Counted from the first letter of the stretch, positions 1 through 8,368 are shown. The stretch: DNA of 40,784 nucleotides from Acidisphaera sp. S103 (GCF_009765975.1 NZ_LMUJ01000083.1:62099-102882), one strand, 5' to 3'. Notes: a model not told the origin generated them from the letters alone. Numbers and translations are program-made.

Positions 1-405
1 CATGTAGGTCATCACGAGGTGCAGCCCGAGCGGGTGGACAGCGCGGAACAGCACCTGGTTCCAGCCCTGGCCGCCTTTCCAATCAACCAGTGCATCCGGA
101 TCGGCGCCCGGCCCGTAAGTCACCCTGACGGCAGGGGGGACGAGTTGACGAACGGCGAAGCTGAGAGGGATCTGGTGGCCGAAGCCTTGTGCCAGCCTGA
201 ACCGGCGTTGCGGAGAAGGAGCAGGGCCAATCTCTGCTGCGTCGGCGTGTAGGGAGGCTTCGTTCGGCCCGGGCGCAGGGGCAGTGCCAGGAGCGCTCGC
301 CGGGGCAGGAGCGGATGGCCGAGGGGCTGCCACTACGAAGTCCGCCCGGGCGGCGGGCGCGGCGAATGACACCAGAAGCAAAGCGGACACGAGATACCGG
401 TGCAT
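1..405 (-). CDS. PilL/TcpQ-like exported protein, 3' part outside window
   Basis: The frame is open from an ATG at 405 to the left edge, giving 135 visible residues. GGAG lies just upstream of the ATG. The N-terminus is a signal peptide (LVSALLLVSFAAPAARA), followed by a Pro/Ala-rich linker. From about residue 85 there is a domain with the pattern GFGHQIPLSFAVRQLVPPAV and, further on, VDWKGGQGWNQVL, which resembles PilL/TcpQ and secretin N-domain modules. Such proteins act in the periplasm or outer membrane next to lipoproteins of the DotD type. A copy of the CGTTTGC box lies 41 nt upstream, which links this divergent gene to the T4SS regulon. The family call rests on pattern resemblance; the C-terminus is not visible. 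Confidence 0.7.
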   Translation of the reverse strand, partial: MHRYLVSALLLVSFAAPAARADFVVAAPRPSAPAPASAPGTAPAPGPNEASLHADAAEIGPAPSPQRRFRLAQGFGHQIPLSFAVRQLVPPAVRVTYGPGADPDALVDWKGGQGWNQVLFRAVHPLGLHLVMTYM

Positions 406-446
406 GTTGTCCTCCGTAGGCAGTCGGCAAAAATTATGGCTCGACT

Positions 447-457
447 CTCGCAAACGG
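447..457 (-). promoter_or_regulatory. CGTTTGC box before the pilL-like gene
   Basis: On the minus strand this reads CCGTTTGCGAG, one base off the exact CGTTTGCA core. It ends 41 nt before the ATG at 405 and points toward that gene. It is one of nine such boxes in the window. Confidence 0.55.
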
Positions 458-503
458 GGATTGCAGCAAGGCGCGGCAAAGCCGAATAATTGGTTTCGAT
501 TCG

Positions 504-520
504 CATGGTCCTCGACCATG
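504..520. promoter_or_regulatory. Perfect palindrome upstream of the XRE regulator
   Basis: CATGGTC-CTC-GACCATG is a perfect inverted repeat with 7-bp arms and a 3-nt centre. It lies 39 nt before the start codon of the XRE-type regulator at 560, between that gene and the divergent pilL-like gene. XRE repressors commonly bind such dyads, so this is a candidate autoregulatory operator. The binding is inferred. Confidence 0.4.
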
Positions 521-559
521 ACACCAGAACTTGATTGATGAAGAGAGGATCGCGCCCGA

Positions 560-1075
560 ATGGGAAAAACCCCTCATAGCGCGGAAACGGCGTCCGCAAG
601 CACCGACCATGTCCTACTAACTGTTGCAACGCGTCTCAAAGATGCGCGGCAACGGCTTAAAATGACCCAAAAGCAGGTCGCCGAACTGGCGGGACTTCAG
701 CAGTCGTATGTCTACGAAATTGAGACAGGTAAGACAAACATCACCCTTCGTACACTCGCCAAGCTGGCAGAAGTCCTGGAAATGGATATTCGCACCTTGC
801 TGCCTGAAACGGGGCCTGGCCTGGCGTCTCCAGGTGACGGGACAAACATCTCTGCCGTCTTGGGCAAGACTATCTCGGTGTTGCAGGAGTGGGAGAAGCA
901 GGATGCAGAGCGACGCTCGGCGTTGCTGAAGGAGTTGAAATCTGCCGTGGATCTGGGGAAACATATTGAACCGGCGTCCATGTCCGTGCAGGAATTAGCG
1001 GCAGCCAAGGATCCGCACTCCGAGGCCGACACCAGAGGGGCCAAACGAACGGGACGCTCGCCTTCCTCGCATTAA
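560..1075 (+). CDS. XRE-family helix-turn-helix regulator
   Basis: This is a 171-residue protein. Residues about 22-80 form a lambda-repressor-like HTH: RLKDARQRLKMTQKQVAELA is followed by LQQSYVYEIETGKTNITLRT and a third helix around LAEVLEMDIRTLL. The C-terminal half is polar and probably helical, with no recognised effector domain. The start ATG at 560 has an AGAGAGGA sequence about 10 nt upstream. The gene sits alone, divergent from the pilL-like gene, with a perfect palindrome upstream at 504-520. It is the nearest candidate for a regulator of the T4SS genes; that role is inferred from position only. Confidence 0.85.
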   Translation: MGKTPHSAETASASTDHVLLTVATRLKDARQRLKMTQKQVAELAGLQQSYVYEIETGKTNITLRTLAKLAEVLEMDIRTLLPETGPGLASPGDGTNISAVLGKTISVLQEWEKQDAERRSALLKELKSAVDLGKHIEPASMSVQELAAAKDPHSEADTRGAKRTGRSPSSH

Positions 1076-1115
1076 AACAGGTTTTTTGGTTGACAATAGG
1101 GTTATAGCAGATTTT

Positions 1116-1140
1116 CCTCCCGGAAGTTCCATCCGGGAGG
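1116..1140 (+). promoter_or_regulatory. Hairpin containing the Shine-Dalgarno of the gene at 1146
   Basis: Perfect 9-bp arms CCTCCCGGA (1116-1124) and TCCGGGAGG (1132-1140) are separated by 7 nt. The GGGAGG in the 3' arm is the ribosome binding site of the ATG at 1146. Folding of the leader RNA would hide the site, so translation may be controlled here. No U-tract follows, so it is not a typical terminator. It could instead be a DNA dyad operator. Confidence 0.45.
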
Positions 1141-1145
1141 GGTAG

Positions 1146-2630
1146 ATGTCGGCTCGATCGGCAGCGGCCATAGCGGTCCAAGAGGTCCCGAAAGGCGGGA
1201 CCGGCTTCTTGCTAGCGGTCGCCGCCGCCATCGTCTGCCAATTCGATTGTGTCCTAGCAGGAATGATCCGGACCGGTCTCGGTGTTGAGGCCACCTGCGC
1301 CTATCTCGGGCTGACCCGCGCCGTCCTGGATTATAATCTGGTCCGCCTCGATCTCCTCACGCCGCACAACCGGCCGCGGCGCAAAGGCGGGCGCCGCGCC
1401 TGGACAGATGACGAGTTGCGTTGCGCCATCTATTGGCGCTGTCTCGGGATCCATCCGGAATCGATCGGTCTCGCCTTCGGCAGGTCAGCACCGGCCGTTC
1501 GCTCCAAGTTGCACCGGCTCGGCGTGCCGGCGCCCGACCGCAAAAAGCTCCACAAGGTCGATGCGGCAGCGCTCGATCGCACGCTGCCAGATTTCGGGTT
1601 TCCCGTTCCGCCTGACGATCGGGACGATCCAGCCGTAACGACTCCTCCGGCCGATATTCGCCACAACCATCTCGCAATCGTTCCTGCCACGATCGACGAC
1701 TCTTCGCCGGCAAGCGCAGCCACAGCAACGCCGGCGAGCGCGGCAACAGCGACAAGGCAGGGCACCCGCAAGCATCGGAACGTCGATGTGCCAGGCCAGC
1801 GCGACCTGACGCTGCCGAGCGTCACGCCGGTGGACGAACCCGAGCCAACAGCTTCTTCCGAAGTGATCACGGCCGAGGCCAAAGCGGATAAAACACCTGA
1901 AAAATCTGTTGCCATTTGCACAGCGAGCGACGATCGCGAGAAACCGCTTGTGTTAGGGTCCGCCGAACTCATCGAGCAATACAGGGTCGCCGGCAAGGTG
2001 CGTCATCCCGCCACCAATGAACCCTTTCTAAGGTGGCTGACCCTGCTTTATCTCGGCGGGCTGCATACCAAGGCAATCGCTGCCTATCTTGGCCTGACGC
2101 CACCCGCGGTGTACGGGATCATGTATCGCATGCAGATGCCACACGACATGAACCGCAGCCACTTCGGCTGGACGTGTGACCTGGAATGCGCAGTCGCCCA
2201 GATGGAGCAATGGACATTCGAGTTCTTCCGTTGCAGGGCCAACGCGGGCCTTTCAGAAGACATGCGGCCTTTGTTCTGGCGCCGGAAGGGTGACGGCGGC
2301 AATCGCAAGCGACGCTGCTTCCGATTGAAGAACAATGAACTCGATGACTATTCAAAGTACAAGGGCGGCCTGACGGTCGAGATCATGACGCGCGCCGAAC
2401 TAGAGGCACAACGCCGGGTCTCGAACAGCGGCACCGATCATCTGCCCGTCCGTTTGCACGCACCCATGCAAGGTTCTCTGCCGATCCAGCAAGGAGCCGC
2501 CAATGAGCAATACGCGTCACGCGGTCACGCGCCGGCTGTCCGATCCGGACTTTCAAGGGACGCTCGTGAACAGATGCCTTGGACTTACGCTCGGAATGGG
2601 CGCACTGCTCGGCCTGTCACTCATCCGTGA
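1146..2630 (+). CDS. Large putative DNA-binding protein upstream of dotI
   Basis: This is a 494-residue protein that I cannot name. Two regions look like helix-turn-helix modules: residues about 86-125 (WTDDELRCAIYWRCLGIHPE continuing into SAPAVRSKLHRLGVP, reminiscent of GcrA/SANT-like HTHs) and about 295-335 (WLTLLYLGGLHTKAIAAYLG followed by LTPPAVYGIMYRM). A long Ala/Thr/Pro-rich linker joins them. The start ATG at 1146 has GGGAGG 5 nt upstream, inside a hairpin. The last 43 codons overlap the start of dotI in another frame, and the tail looks like out-of-frame translation; the original stop may have been lost. It may be a regulator of the T4SS cluster; this is inference from the HTH-like segments and the position. 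Confidence 0.65.
   Translation: MSARSAAAIAVQEVPKGGTGFLLAVAAAIVCQFDCVLAGMIRTGLGVEATCAYLGLTRAVLDYNLVRLDLLTPHNRPRRKGGRRAWTDDELRCAIYWRCLGIHPESIGLAFGRSAPAVRSKLHRLGVPAPDRKKLHKVDAAALDRTLPDFGFPVPPDDRDDPAVTTPPADIRHNHLAIVPATIDDSSPASAATATPASAATATRQGTRKHRNVDVPGQRDLTLPSVTPVDEPEPTASSEVITAEAKADKTPEKSVAICTASDDREKPLVLGSAELIEQYRVAGKVRHPATNEPFLRWLTLLYLGGLHTKAIAAYLGLTPPAVYGIMYRMQMPHDMNRSHFGWTCDLECAVAQMEQWTFEFFRCRANAGLSEDMRPLFWRRKGDGGNRKRRCFRLKNNELDDYSKYKGGLTVEIMTRAELEAQRRVSNSGTDHLPVRLHAPMQGSLPIQQGAANEQYASRGHAPAVRSGLSRDAREQMPWTYARNGRTARPVTHP
2450..2460 (+). promoter_or_regulatory. CGTTTGCA box before dotI
   Basis: CCGTTTGCACG is an exact copy of the consensus. It lies inside the 3' part of the upstream coding region, 42 nt before the dotI ATG, and points toward dotI. 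It suggests that the dotI-dotE unit has its own promoter. Confidence 0.6.
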
Positions 2631-3135
2631 CGCGTATGTCTGGGCGCATCCCGTCAGGCCGCTGTTCTTTATTTCGGACGGCAAAGGATTCACCCGGCCG
2701 TTGACGCCGGTCGACAGCCCGATCGTCGATGATACCGAGTTGCTGCAATGGGCCGTCCAGGCGGCCATCGCGCCTTACAACGTCGATTACTGGAACTATG
2801 CAAAGGAACTCAACACGGCGAGCCGCAAGTTCACGTTACGCGGCTGGAACACGTTCGCCGGCAGCTATGTCAGCCAGGGCAATTTCGATGAGCTGAAGCG
2901 CGCACGCCTGTTGTGTCACGCACAAGCCCAGCGCGCGGCGCTGATCCACCAGACCAGCTTCGTGCAGGGCACCCTCGCCTACACGATCGAAGTTCCCATC
3001 GTGCAGACCTGCGAAAACGTCAATCAGACGTCCACCAACAATCTGCTGGTGACGGCCGTCGTCGTTCGCACCAACGCGGACGATCATCCCGACGGGCTGG
3101 CGATCGACCAGCTTGTTGCCAGCGATATTCACTGA
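2503..3135 (+). CDS. dotI: Type IVB secretion protein DotI/IcmL
   Basis: This 210-residue protein has the size of DotI/IcmL (about 212 in Legionella). A single membrane segment lies at residues about 23-41. A periplasmic domain follows with family landmarks: the FFISDGKGFTRPLTP strand, LLQWAVQAAIAPYNVDYWNY, a GWNTFAGSYV element and the final DGLAIDQLV. DotI is an inner-membrane component that in Legionella forms a complex with DotJ; its periplasmic part resembles VirB8. AAGGAG lies 7 nt before the ATG. It opens the order dotI-dotH-dotG-dotF-dotE, which matches icmL-icmK-icmE-icmG-icmC. Confidence 0.92.
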   Translation: MSNTRHAVTRRLSDPDFQGTLVNRCLGLTLGMGALLGLSLIRDAYVWAHPVRPLFFISDGKGFTRPLTPVDSPIVDDTELLQWAVQAAIAPYNVDYWNYAKELNTASRKFTLRGWNTFAGSYVSQGNFDELKRARLLCHAQAQRAALIHQTSFVQGTLAYTIEVPIVQTCENVNQTSTNNLLVTAVVVRTNADDHPDGLAIDQLVASDIH

Positions 3136-3217
3136 TCGGCGACGCCGTGAGGGTTTGTCGGTGCTGACATCTACCACTTTGCCACGACCCAGCTGACTGA
3201 GAAACGGGGAGGCCCTC

Positions 3218-4180
3218 TTGCGTATCGCGCCTTACGTCATGGCCTGCATGGCCTTGTTTGCCTGCCCGGCCGCCGGATGGAGTCAAACCTCGGATCAGCC
3301 GAACACGTCCGGCATCCCGGCGCCCGACGCGCCGCCACCTGCCGACACGCCGGCGGCGCGGGCGTCGCGCGATGCGATTCCGCTGACCCCGGGCATGATC
3401 GAGGACCTGGCGCGGCGATACCGCGCGCAGCAGCAAGCGATCGAGCAAGGCACGACCGAGCTGGCGGCGCCGATCAATCGCCAGGTCAACGTCGCCTTCG
3501 CGCCAGGCGCGGCGACCAGCATCATCAACACCGTCAAGGGCTATCCAACGGCGGTCAGCTTCTTCGACAGCACCGGGCAGCCCTGGCCGATCCAGTGGGA
3601 CACCAACAGCAACCCGGCCGCGATTGCCGGCGGCTCAAACTGCAACGCGCCGACCAACACCGGCGGACCCTCGGTCGCCGCCATTGGCTTCTACGTCTGC
3701 ACGCCTAGCAAGGGCAGCAACGTGCTGGAGATCACGCCGGTCTCACTCAGCCCGCGTGGCGGCCTCGTCGTATCCCTGGAAGGCGCGCCGAAACCCCTCA
3801 CCTTCCTGCTGCTGTCCGGCGGCGGGCGGTTCGATTCCAGCCTGAGCATCCACGTCGCCGAGCGCGGGCCGCATGCCAAGGTCGAGATCATGACCCAGTC
3901 GGGCGCGCCGGATACCGGCGCGCCGTTCCTGACCGCGATGCTGAACGGCGTGCCGCCGGCCGATGCCGCGCCCCTCTCCGTCGAGGGGGTTTCGCCGGAA
4001 GGATTGCGGGCCTGGCGGCTGGGCAGAAACGTCTATCTGCGCACCCGCTATACCCTGCTGTCGCCCGAGTGGACGGCCTCCGAGGCGGAGGCGGGCACGA
4101 CCGTCTACGCCATCCCGAACACGCCTGTCGTGCTGCTTTCCGTCGATGGCCGCACCGTGTCGGCCGAGCTGAAGGACTGA
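3218..4180 (+). CDS. dotH: Type IVB secretion protein DotH/IcmK
   Basis: This 320-residue protein starts at TTG 3218, preceded by GGGGAGG; an in-frame ATG at 3239 is the alternative. It has a signal peptide, then a Pro/Ala-rich stretch. A conserved core runs from VNVAFAPGAATSIINTVKGY through VSFFDSTGQPWPIQWDTNSN, the hallmark of DotH/IcmK (TraN in IncI plasmids). Several beta-rich segments complete the protein, including FLLLSGGGRFDSSLSIHV. DotH is part of the outer-membrane core complex with DotC, DotD and the C-terminus of DotG. It lies 82 nt after dotI and 5 nt before dotG. Confidence 0.92.
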   Translation: MRIAPYVMACMALFACPAAGWSQTSDQPNTSGIPAPDAPPPADTPAARASRDAIPLTPGMIEDLARRYRAQQQAIEQGTTELAAPINRQVNVAFAPGAATSIINTVKGYPTAVSFFDSTGQPWPIQWDTNSNPAAIAGGSNCNAPTNTGGPSVAAIGFYVCTPSKGSNVLEITPVSLSPRGGLVVSLEGAPKPLTFLLLSGGGRFDSSLSIHVAERGPHAKVEIMTQSGAPDTGAPFLTAMLNGVPPADAAPLSVEGVSPEGLRAWRLGRNVYLRTRYTLLSPEWTASEAEAGTTVYAIPNTPVVLLSVDGRTVSAELKD

Positions 4181-4185
4181 TCGTC

Positions 4186-5517
4186 ATGTCCGGTGCCGTT
4201 TCCGACGCTCTCGCTTTCCTCCGGCGTGCTCCGAAGCTTTCGTCCGGCGCGTTCTTCAACGCGTCGGGCCGGGCCGGGCCGCGACGCCTGGCGACAATTG
4301 TGCTCATCATCGTCGCCGTGCTGGCGCTTGTGATCTTCGTCGCACTCTCAGGCCGCAGCGTGCCGACCGTTTCACGCGATGCTCGGCTCAAGGCCATCGA
4401 CCCGCTGCCCGGCGGTCTGCATAGCACGCCCGAGCAGGACGCCCTGTCGCTCTCGGTGACGGACGAGCAGGCCGCCCGCGCCAAGCAAAAAGGTGTCTCC
4501 TATACGCCGGCCATGGCGCCCAGTCAGCCAGCCGGACCGTTGCCGCCGCCGGTCCAATTGGCACCTTCGGCAGCGCCGGCGCCGGCGCCACAGATCCCAA
4601 CGTTTGTCGGGCGTCCGGCGCGGCCGGCGCTTCGCGTGGTTGCCCCAATCGTGGCGGAGGGCTTCCCGCCGCCTGCGCGACCGGCAGCGCTCGACACCAC
4701 ACCCGAGCCTCAGCTGCGCCCGACGCCGGTCGCCGCGACTCAGGCCGAGACACAGGCGCAGCAGCAGGCCTACCAAAACCAGATCAACAACCTGTTCTCG
4801 CAATGGGGCGGGCATCTGCCCCGTACGGACATCGTGTTGCCGGCGACGCCGGCCAACGGCGATGACCCGGACGTCACAGGCTCCTCGTCCTCGCCGGGCG
4901 TCAACACCCGTGCGCGGGGCGCGGACTCAGTTGCCCCAGCAGCGAGCCGGGGCGACGATCCGGGCCGGATTCTCATGCCGGCGGGGCGCGGGGTCTATGC
5001 GCATCCCGTGCTGGCGCTCAATTCCGACGAGACCAGCCCCGCGGTGTTCCAGGCCGACAGCGGGCCGCTCGCCGGCGACCGCCTGATCGGCACGTTCTCC
5101 AAGCAGGCGAACCGGCTCATCATCCACATCAGCAGCATCATTCACCAGGGCGAGGAGATCGGCTGCGACGGCGTTGTCATTGCGCCCGACACGATGGAGG
5201 CGTCCGTCGCTTCCGAGGTGGACGAGCATTACATCGCCCGCTTTCTGCTGCCAGCGGCAGCAGCGTTCGTGAATGGTCTTGGCCAGGCGATCGAAACCAC
5301 CAGCAACACAACGGCGGTGGTGAGCCCGCTCGGCGGCGCCACGACGACGACCCATCTCAACCTCCCGCAGCAGCTTGGCGTCGGCGCCGGAGCCGCCGCG
5401 GCGCAGCTCGGGACGATCATCAATCAGGAGGCGCCGAAAGGGCCGACGATCTCGCTCGAAGCAAATGTTTGGGTGGGCATCATGTTCCTCTCGAACGTCG
5501 TCGAGCATCGCAGTTGA
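4186..5517 (+). CDS. dotG: Type IVB secretion protein DotG/IcmE (VirB10-like)
   Basis: This 443-residue protein starts at ATG 4186, 5 nt after dotH; the frame is open further upstream but that part overlaps dotH. One membrane helix lies at residues about 36-54. A Pro/Ala-rich periplasmic linker follows (about 90-210), with coiled-coil potential at AETQAQQQAYQNQINNLFSQ. The C-terminal VirB10-like domain (about 270-443) includes DRLIGTFSKQANRLIIHIS and VNGLGQAIETTSN. It lacks the long pentapeptide-type repeat region of Legionella DotG and is close in size to IncI TraO. It spans from inner membrane to outer-membrane core. Confidence 0.9.
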   Translation: MSGAVSDALAFLRRAPKLSSGAFFNASGRAGPRRLATIVLIIVAVLALVIFVALSGRSVPTVSRDARLKAIDPLPGGLHSTPEQDALSLSVTDEQAARAKQKGVSYTPAMAPSQPAGPLPPPVQLAPSAAPAPAPQIPTFVGRPARPALRVVAPIVAEGFPPPARPAALDTTPEPQLRPTPVAATQAETQAQQQAYQNQINNLFSQWGGHLPRTDIVLPATPANGDDPDVTGSSSSPGVNTRARGADSVAPAASRGDDPGRILMPAGRGVYAHPVLALNSDETSPAVFQADSGPLAGDRLIGTFSKQANRLIIHISSIIHQGEEIGCDGVVIAPDTMEASVASEVDEHYIARFLLPAAAAFVNGLGQAIETTSNTTAVVSPLGGATTTTHLNLPQQLGVGAGAAAAQLGTIINQEAPKGPTISLEANVWVGIMFLSNVVEHRS

Positions 5518-5594
5518 TCGCGCACAAAACGGCCCGCCGTTCGCACGCCATCGCGGCAGGGTGGTGACAGACGGTTCCAAGCCAGGAGGTTTCC

Positions 5595-7010
5595 ATGGAC
5601 ACGCATATTGCCACTCATCCCGACCTCGATCCCGGTTCACCTGGCATGAGCGCCCGCCTACCCGGCGAAGCCGACGAAACGTCACCGGCGACCGGTGAGC
5701 CGGAGGCGGGCGGGCGCCTGCCGTCCTCGGGCCCGAAACCAGGCCGCCGGCGACGCGGAAAGCTGCTTGCCGGGGTCGCTCTCGCAGCCGTCATCATTGC
5801 TGGGGGCGCGTTCCTCGTATCGCCCCACAACAAGGTCTATTCGGTTCCGCACCCGCAGGCCTCAGTCAACAGCGCCGCACAGAACGCCGCGCGCTCCGCA
5901 CAGGGCACGCTGCGTCCGATCCTGGCACCCTCGGCATCGCTGGCGAAAGTCTCGGTTCCGCCGACGCCACCTGCCACACGCGACACCTTCGCGCCGCGGC
6001 CGCGCGACCAGGAAGTTGCCGAATTGCTGTCCTTGCATCCGGGATCGACAGACCCGGTACATGCCGACCATGCTGGTGGTTCGAGCTCTGAGGGGCAGCC
6101 GGTCAAGCCGGCTGCCGTCCATGCAACGGCCGCGCCGGCTTCCACCGATGCAAGCGAGCCGGCCGGCTATGTTCCGCGGGAGCCAGGATCATTCACGGCG
6201 CCGCCGACGCCGGCTGTGGCATCCTCATCGCCAAAGCCTCCGGTTACGGCCGCTGTTGCGCCCGCGGGGGCCACTCCAAAGGACGCCACGGCCCTGATCA
6301 TCGCCTCGCTTCCCCAAGCTCAGCTGGCAACCATAGACACGCCCGCTGTGCCCCCAACCGCGCCTGCGGCGGTCGCCGTGCCGCGGGCGACCGAACCGCC
6401 TGCGCCCAGCGCACCCGCGCCCGCCATCCCAGCGCCTTCAACTCCGCCGGCCATCCTGGCCGTGGCGACGCGTCTTCGCGCCAGTCCGATGTCCCCGCCC
6501 GAGCAGGTCCAGGTGCTCAACCTCGTAACCGAGATGGCCGCGATGCTGAAGGATCTGCGCAAGCAGCAAGCCCAGCTGCGTTCCGACCTCGTCAAGTCCT
6601 CGGCGGACGTCACGGCCCACCTCACCGACGACGAACGCCGTCTCGCGCTTGCCGAAGCGCGGAGCGCCGTCACCGCAGCCGCGGACACGACCGGCAAAGC
6701 GGCGGTGAACGCGCCTGCCGCGCCGGCCAGCGATCCGGTCGCCGGTTCGCTGGAGGCGATTCCGGTCGCTGCCACGCGGCCCATCGCGGTCGTGCCGTCG
6801 CCTCTCGTCCCATCCGCACCAAAGGTCTATCGAGTGCAGGCGGCCTCGCCGGGATTGGCGCTGCTGGCGCAGGTTGATCGCGGCGGCGGCGATGGTGCGC
6901 AGATGCAGGTGGTGGTCGGCGACACCGTGCCCGATTACGGCCGCGTCAAATCGATCGCACAAAAAGGCACGAACTGGGTTGTCACAACCGACCATGGCGC
7001 GATCCAGTAG
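5595..7010 (+). CDS. dotF: Type IVB secretion protein DotF/IcmG-like
   Basis: This 471-residue protein starts at ATG 5595, preceded by CAGGAGG. It has a cytoplasmic basic region (RRRRGK), one membrane helix at about 56-75 and a very long Pro/Ala-rich linker. A predicted helical coiled coil lies around VLNLVTEMAAMLKDLRKQQA. A small C-terminal domain from VYRVQAASPGLALLAQV ends with VGDTVPDYGRVKSI, as in DotF/IcmG and TraP. It is much longer than Legionella DotF (about 269), nearly all of the excess being low-complexity linker. DotF is an inner-membrane and core-associated subunit. Its place between dotG and dotE matches icmE-icmG-icmC. Confidence 0.8.
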   Translation: MDTHIATHPDLDPGSPGMSARLPGEADETSPATGEPEAGGRLPSSGPKPGRRRRGKLLAGVALAAVIIAGGAFLVSPHNKVYSVPHPQASVNSAAQNAARSAQGTLRPILAPSASLAKVSVPPTPPATRDTFAPRPRDQEVAELLSLHPGSTDPVHADHAGGSSSEGQPVKPAAVHATAAPASTDASEPAGYVPREPGSFTAPPTPAVASSSPKPPVTAAVAPAGATPKDATALIIASLPQAQLATIDTPAVPPTAPAAVAVPRATEPPAPSAPAPAIPAPSTPPAILAVATRLRASPMSPPEQVQVLNLVTEMAAMLKDLRKQQAQLRSDLVKSSADVTAHLTDDERRLALAEARSAVTAAADTTGKAAVNAPAAPASDPVAGSLEAIPVAATRPIAVVPSPLVPSAPKVYRVQAASPGLALLAQVDRGGGDGAQMQVVVGDTVPDYGRVKSIAQKGTNWVVTTDHGAIQ

Positions 7011-7029
7011 CCACGCAGAGAGCTGAACC

Positions 7030-7578
7030 ATGCAGGGACTGGTCAACTTCACGACGGCGATTGCAGACAGCATCGCGGTCGCCCTGCCCGCGCTCTGTTA
7101 CCTCATGGCGTGTTTTTGCTTCTTGTTCGCCGGATGGACGTTCCGCGGTTGGGCCAATCATAACCATCATCACCATCATTTTCATAACCGGCCGTGGGTG
7201 CCGTTCATCTCGCTGATCCTGTCAGGCGTTTTCGCGACCTTCCCGCAGTTCCTGAACATGGCCAACGTCAGTGCGGGGACAAACCTCGTGACCTCGTTGA
7301 CGAGTTATCAGGCCACCACGCCGGGGAACGCGAGCAATATCCTGGGCGCCACACCGCAGAACACCATCATCAACGTCGTTACTCTGTTCCAATACTTCTT
7401 CGAGGCGTTCGGGGCGGCGTGCGTCTGGTGGGCCATCGTGAGATGGCGTGCGATCGTCAATGGCCGTAACGAGGGCTCGCCCACGGCGTGCGCGGTGCAG
7501 TTCGCCTTCGGCGTGATGTGCATCAACATCCTGACTGTGGCCAACGGCGTCGTGGCATTCTTCACGACTGGCGGATAG
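7030..7578 (+). CDS. dotE: Type IVB secretion protein DotE/IcmC
   Basis: This 182-residue integral membrane protein has four hydrophobic segments at about 17-38, 57-76, 115-138 and 155-178, as in DotE/IcmC (TraQ). Position between dotF and dotP supports the assignment. The loop after the first helix is unusual: residues 44-52 carry seven histidines, five of them consecutive, flanked by Asn. A metal-binding or pH-sensing role for this loop is possible but only inferred. A purine-rich AGAGAG sequence lies upstream of the ATG. It is the last gene of the dotI unit; 246 nt separate it from dotP. Confidence 0.82.
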   Translation: MQGLVNFTTAIADSIAVALPALCYLMACFCFLFAGWTFRGWANHNHHHHHFHNRPWVPFISLILSGVFATFPQFLNMANVSAGTNLVTSLTSYQATTPGNASNILGATPQNTIINVVTLFQYFFEAFGAACVWWAIVRWRAIVNGRNEGSPTACAVQFAFGVMCINILTVANGVVAFFTTGG

Positions 7579-7757
7579 ACGTTGTGGGTAAGTCACGAGA
7601 AGCGATAGGGAGCCTTGTGAGGCTGAAAAGGCAATCGCAAAGTTAGGGCACCTTCCCGCCCGCCTCGGCGGTTCTACCGGACACTGCATGCGACGTGATC
7701 TGCCGGCGTCGACATTTATTCGGAACCCACAATACTTCTGGCCGACAATTCTACGCT

Positions 7758-7768
7758 CTGTTTGCACG
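7758..7768 (+). promoter_or_regulatory. CGTTTGCA-type box before dotP
   Basis: CTGTTTGCACG differs at one base from the consensus. It is in the non-coding gap between dotE and dotP, 56 nt before the GTG start of dotP and in the same orientation. Confidence 0.5.
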
Positions 7769-7824
7769 CGTTTCGCCGAATCTACGTCGAGAGGGGCTGT
7801 TCCCTCTTAACCAGGAGTCGTTAC

Positions 7825-8292
7825 GTGAACCTCTCTCTTCTCAACAAGCGTCTGCCCGCGGGTTTGGCCCGTCTGCACCATCGCACGGTTACTCGAAGCC
7901 GGGTCCTCGCGCTCTCCGCGGTCGGAGTGTCGGGTGTTCTCGGCTTCGCCGGACGGGCACTGGCCCAGGCGAGCTCCCCGGCGGGCGGCATCGGCGCGCA
8001 AATGAACCTGATGTCCGGCGAGGCGGTGAATGCCGGCGGCACGGCGTTTTCCATGGCCTGCTACATCGCCGCTACCGTCTGCTTCTTCTTCGGCGTCTGG
8101 GCCGCCTGGCAGTCCCGCCAGCCGCAGAACCGCGAGACGGGCTATGTCGGCCGCGCGCTGGCCGGCCTCGTCCTGTGCGGCCTGTTCGCCTCGGCCGGCG
8201 TCTGGATCAACAAGGCGTCGATCACCGCGTCCGGCGGCGCTGCCACGGTCACGGACAACCCGCAGATGATGCAGTTCGGCGCCGGCGGCTGA
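7825..8292 (+). CDS. dotP: Type IVB secretion protein DotP/IcmD
   Basis: This 155-residue protein (IcmD about 132) starts at GTG 7825. CAGGAG lies 7 nt upstream, which decides this start over a TTG at 7762. A signal-like hydrophobic segment covers residues about 29-48. Two further membrane helices follow, MACYIAATVCFFFGVWAAW and LAGLVLCGLFASAGVWI, joined by a short basic loop. The C-terminus is small and polar. Order dotE-dotP-dotN-dotO matches icmC-icmD-icmJ-icmB. It probably opens a second transcription unit because a CGTTTGCA-type box precedes it. Confidence 0.82.
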   Translation: MNLSLLNKRLPAGLARLHHRTVTRSRVLALSAVGVSGVLGFAGRALAQASSPAGGIGAQMNLMSGEAVNAGGTAFSMACYIAATVCFFFGVWAAWQSRQPQNRETGYVGRALAGLVLCGLFASAGVWINKASITASGGAATVTDNPQMMQFGAGG

Positions 8293-8368
8293 CCATCCTG
8301 CCCCCTGCCGCTGGGTGTGCGGGTTGCGCCTGGCGGCAGCATCCTTTCCCAGTTCCGGAGAACGCCTT

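Noticed and set aside
1090-1115. Sigma-70 type promoter with TTGACA at 1090-1095 before the gene at 1146
   Set aside because: The -35 match is perfect, but there is no acceptable -10 element at 16-18 nt spacing, so I did not list it.
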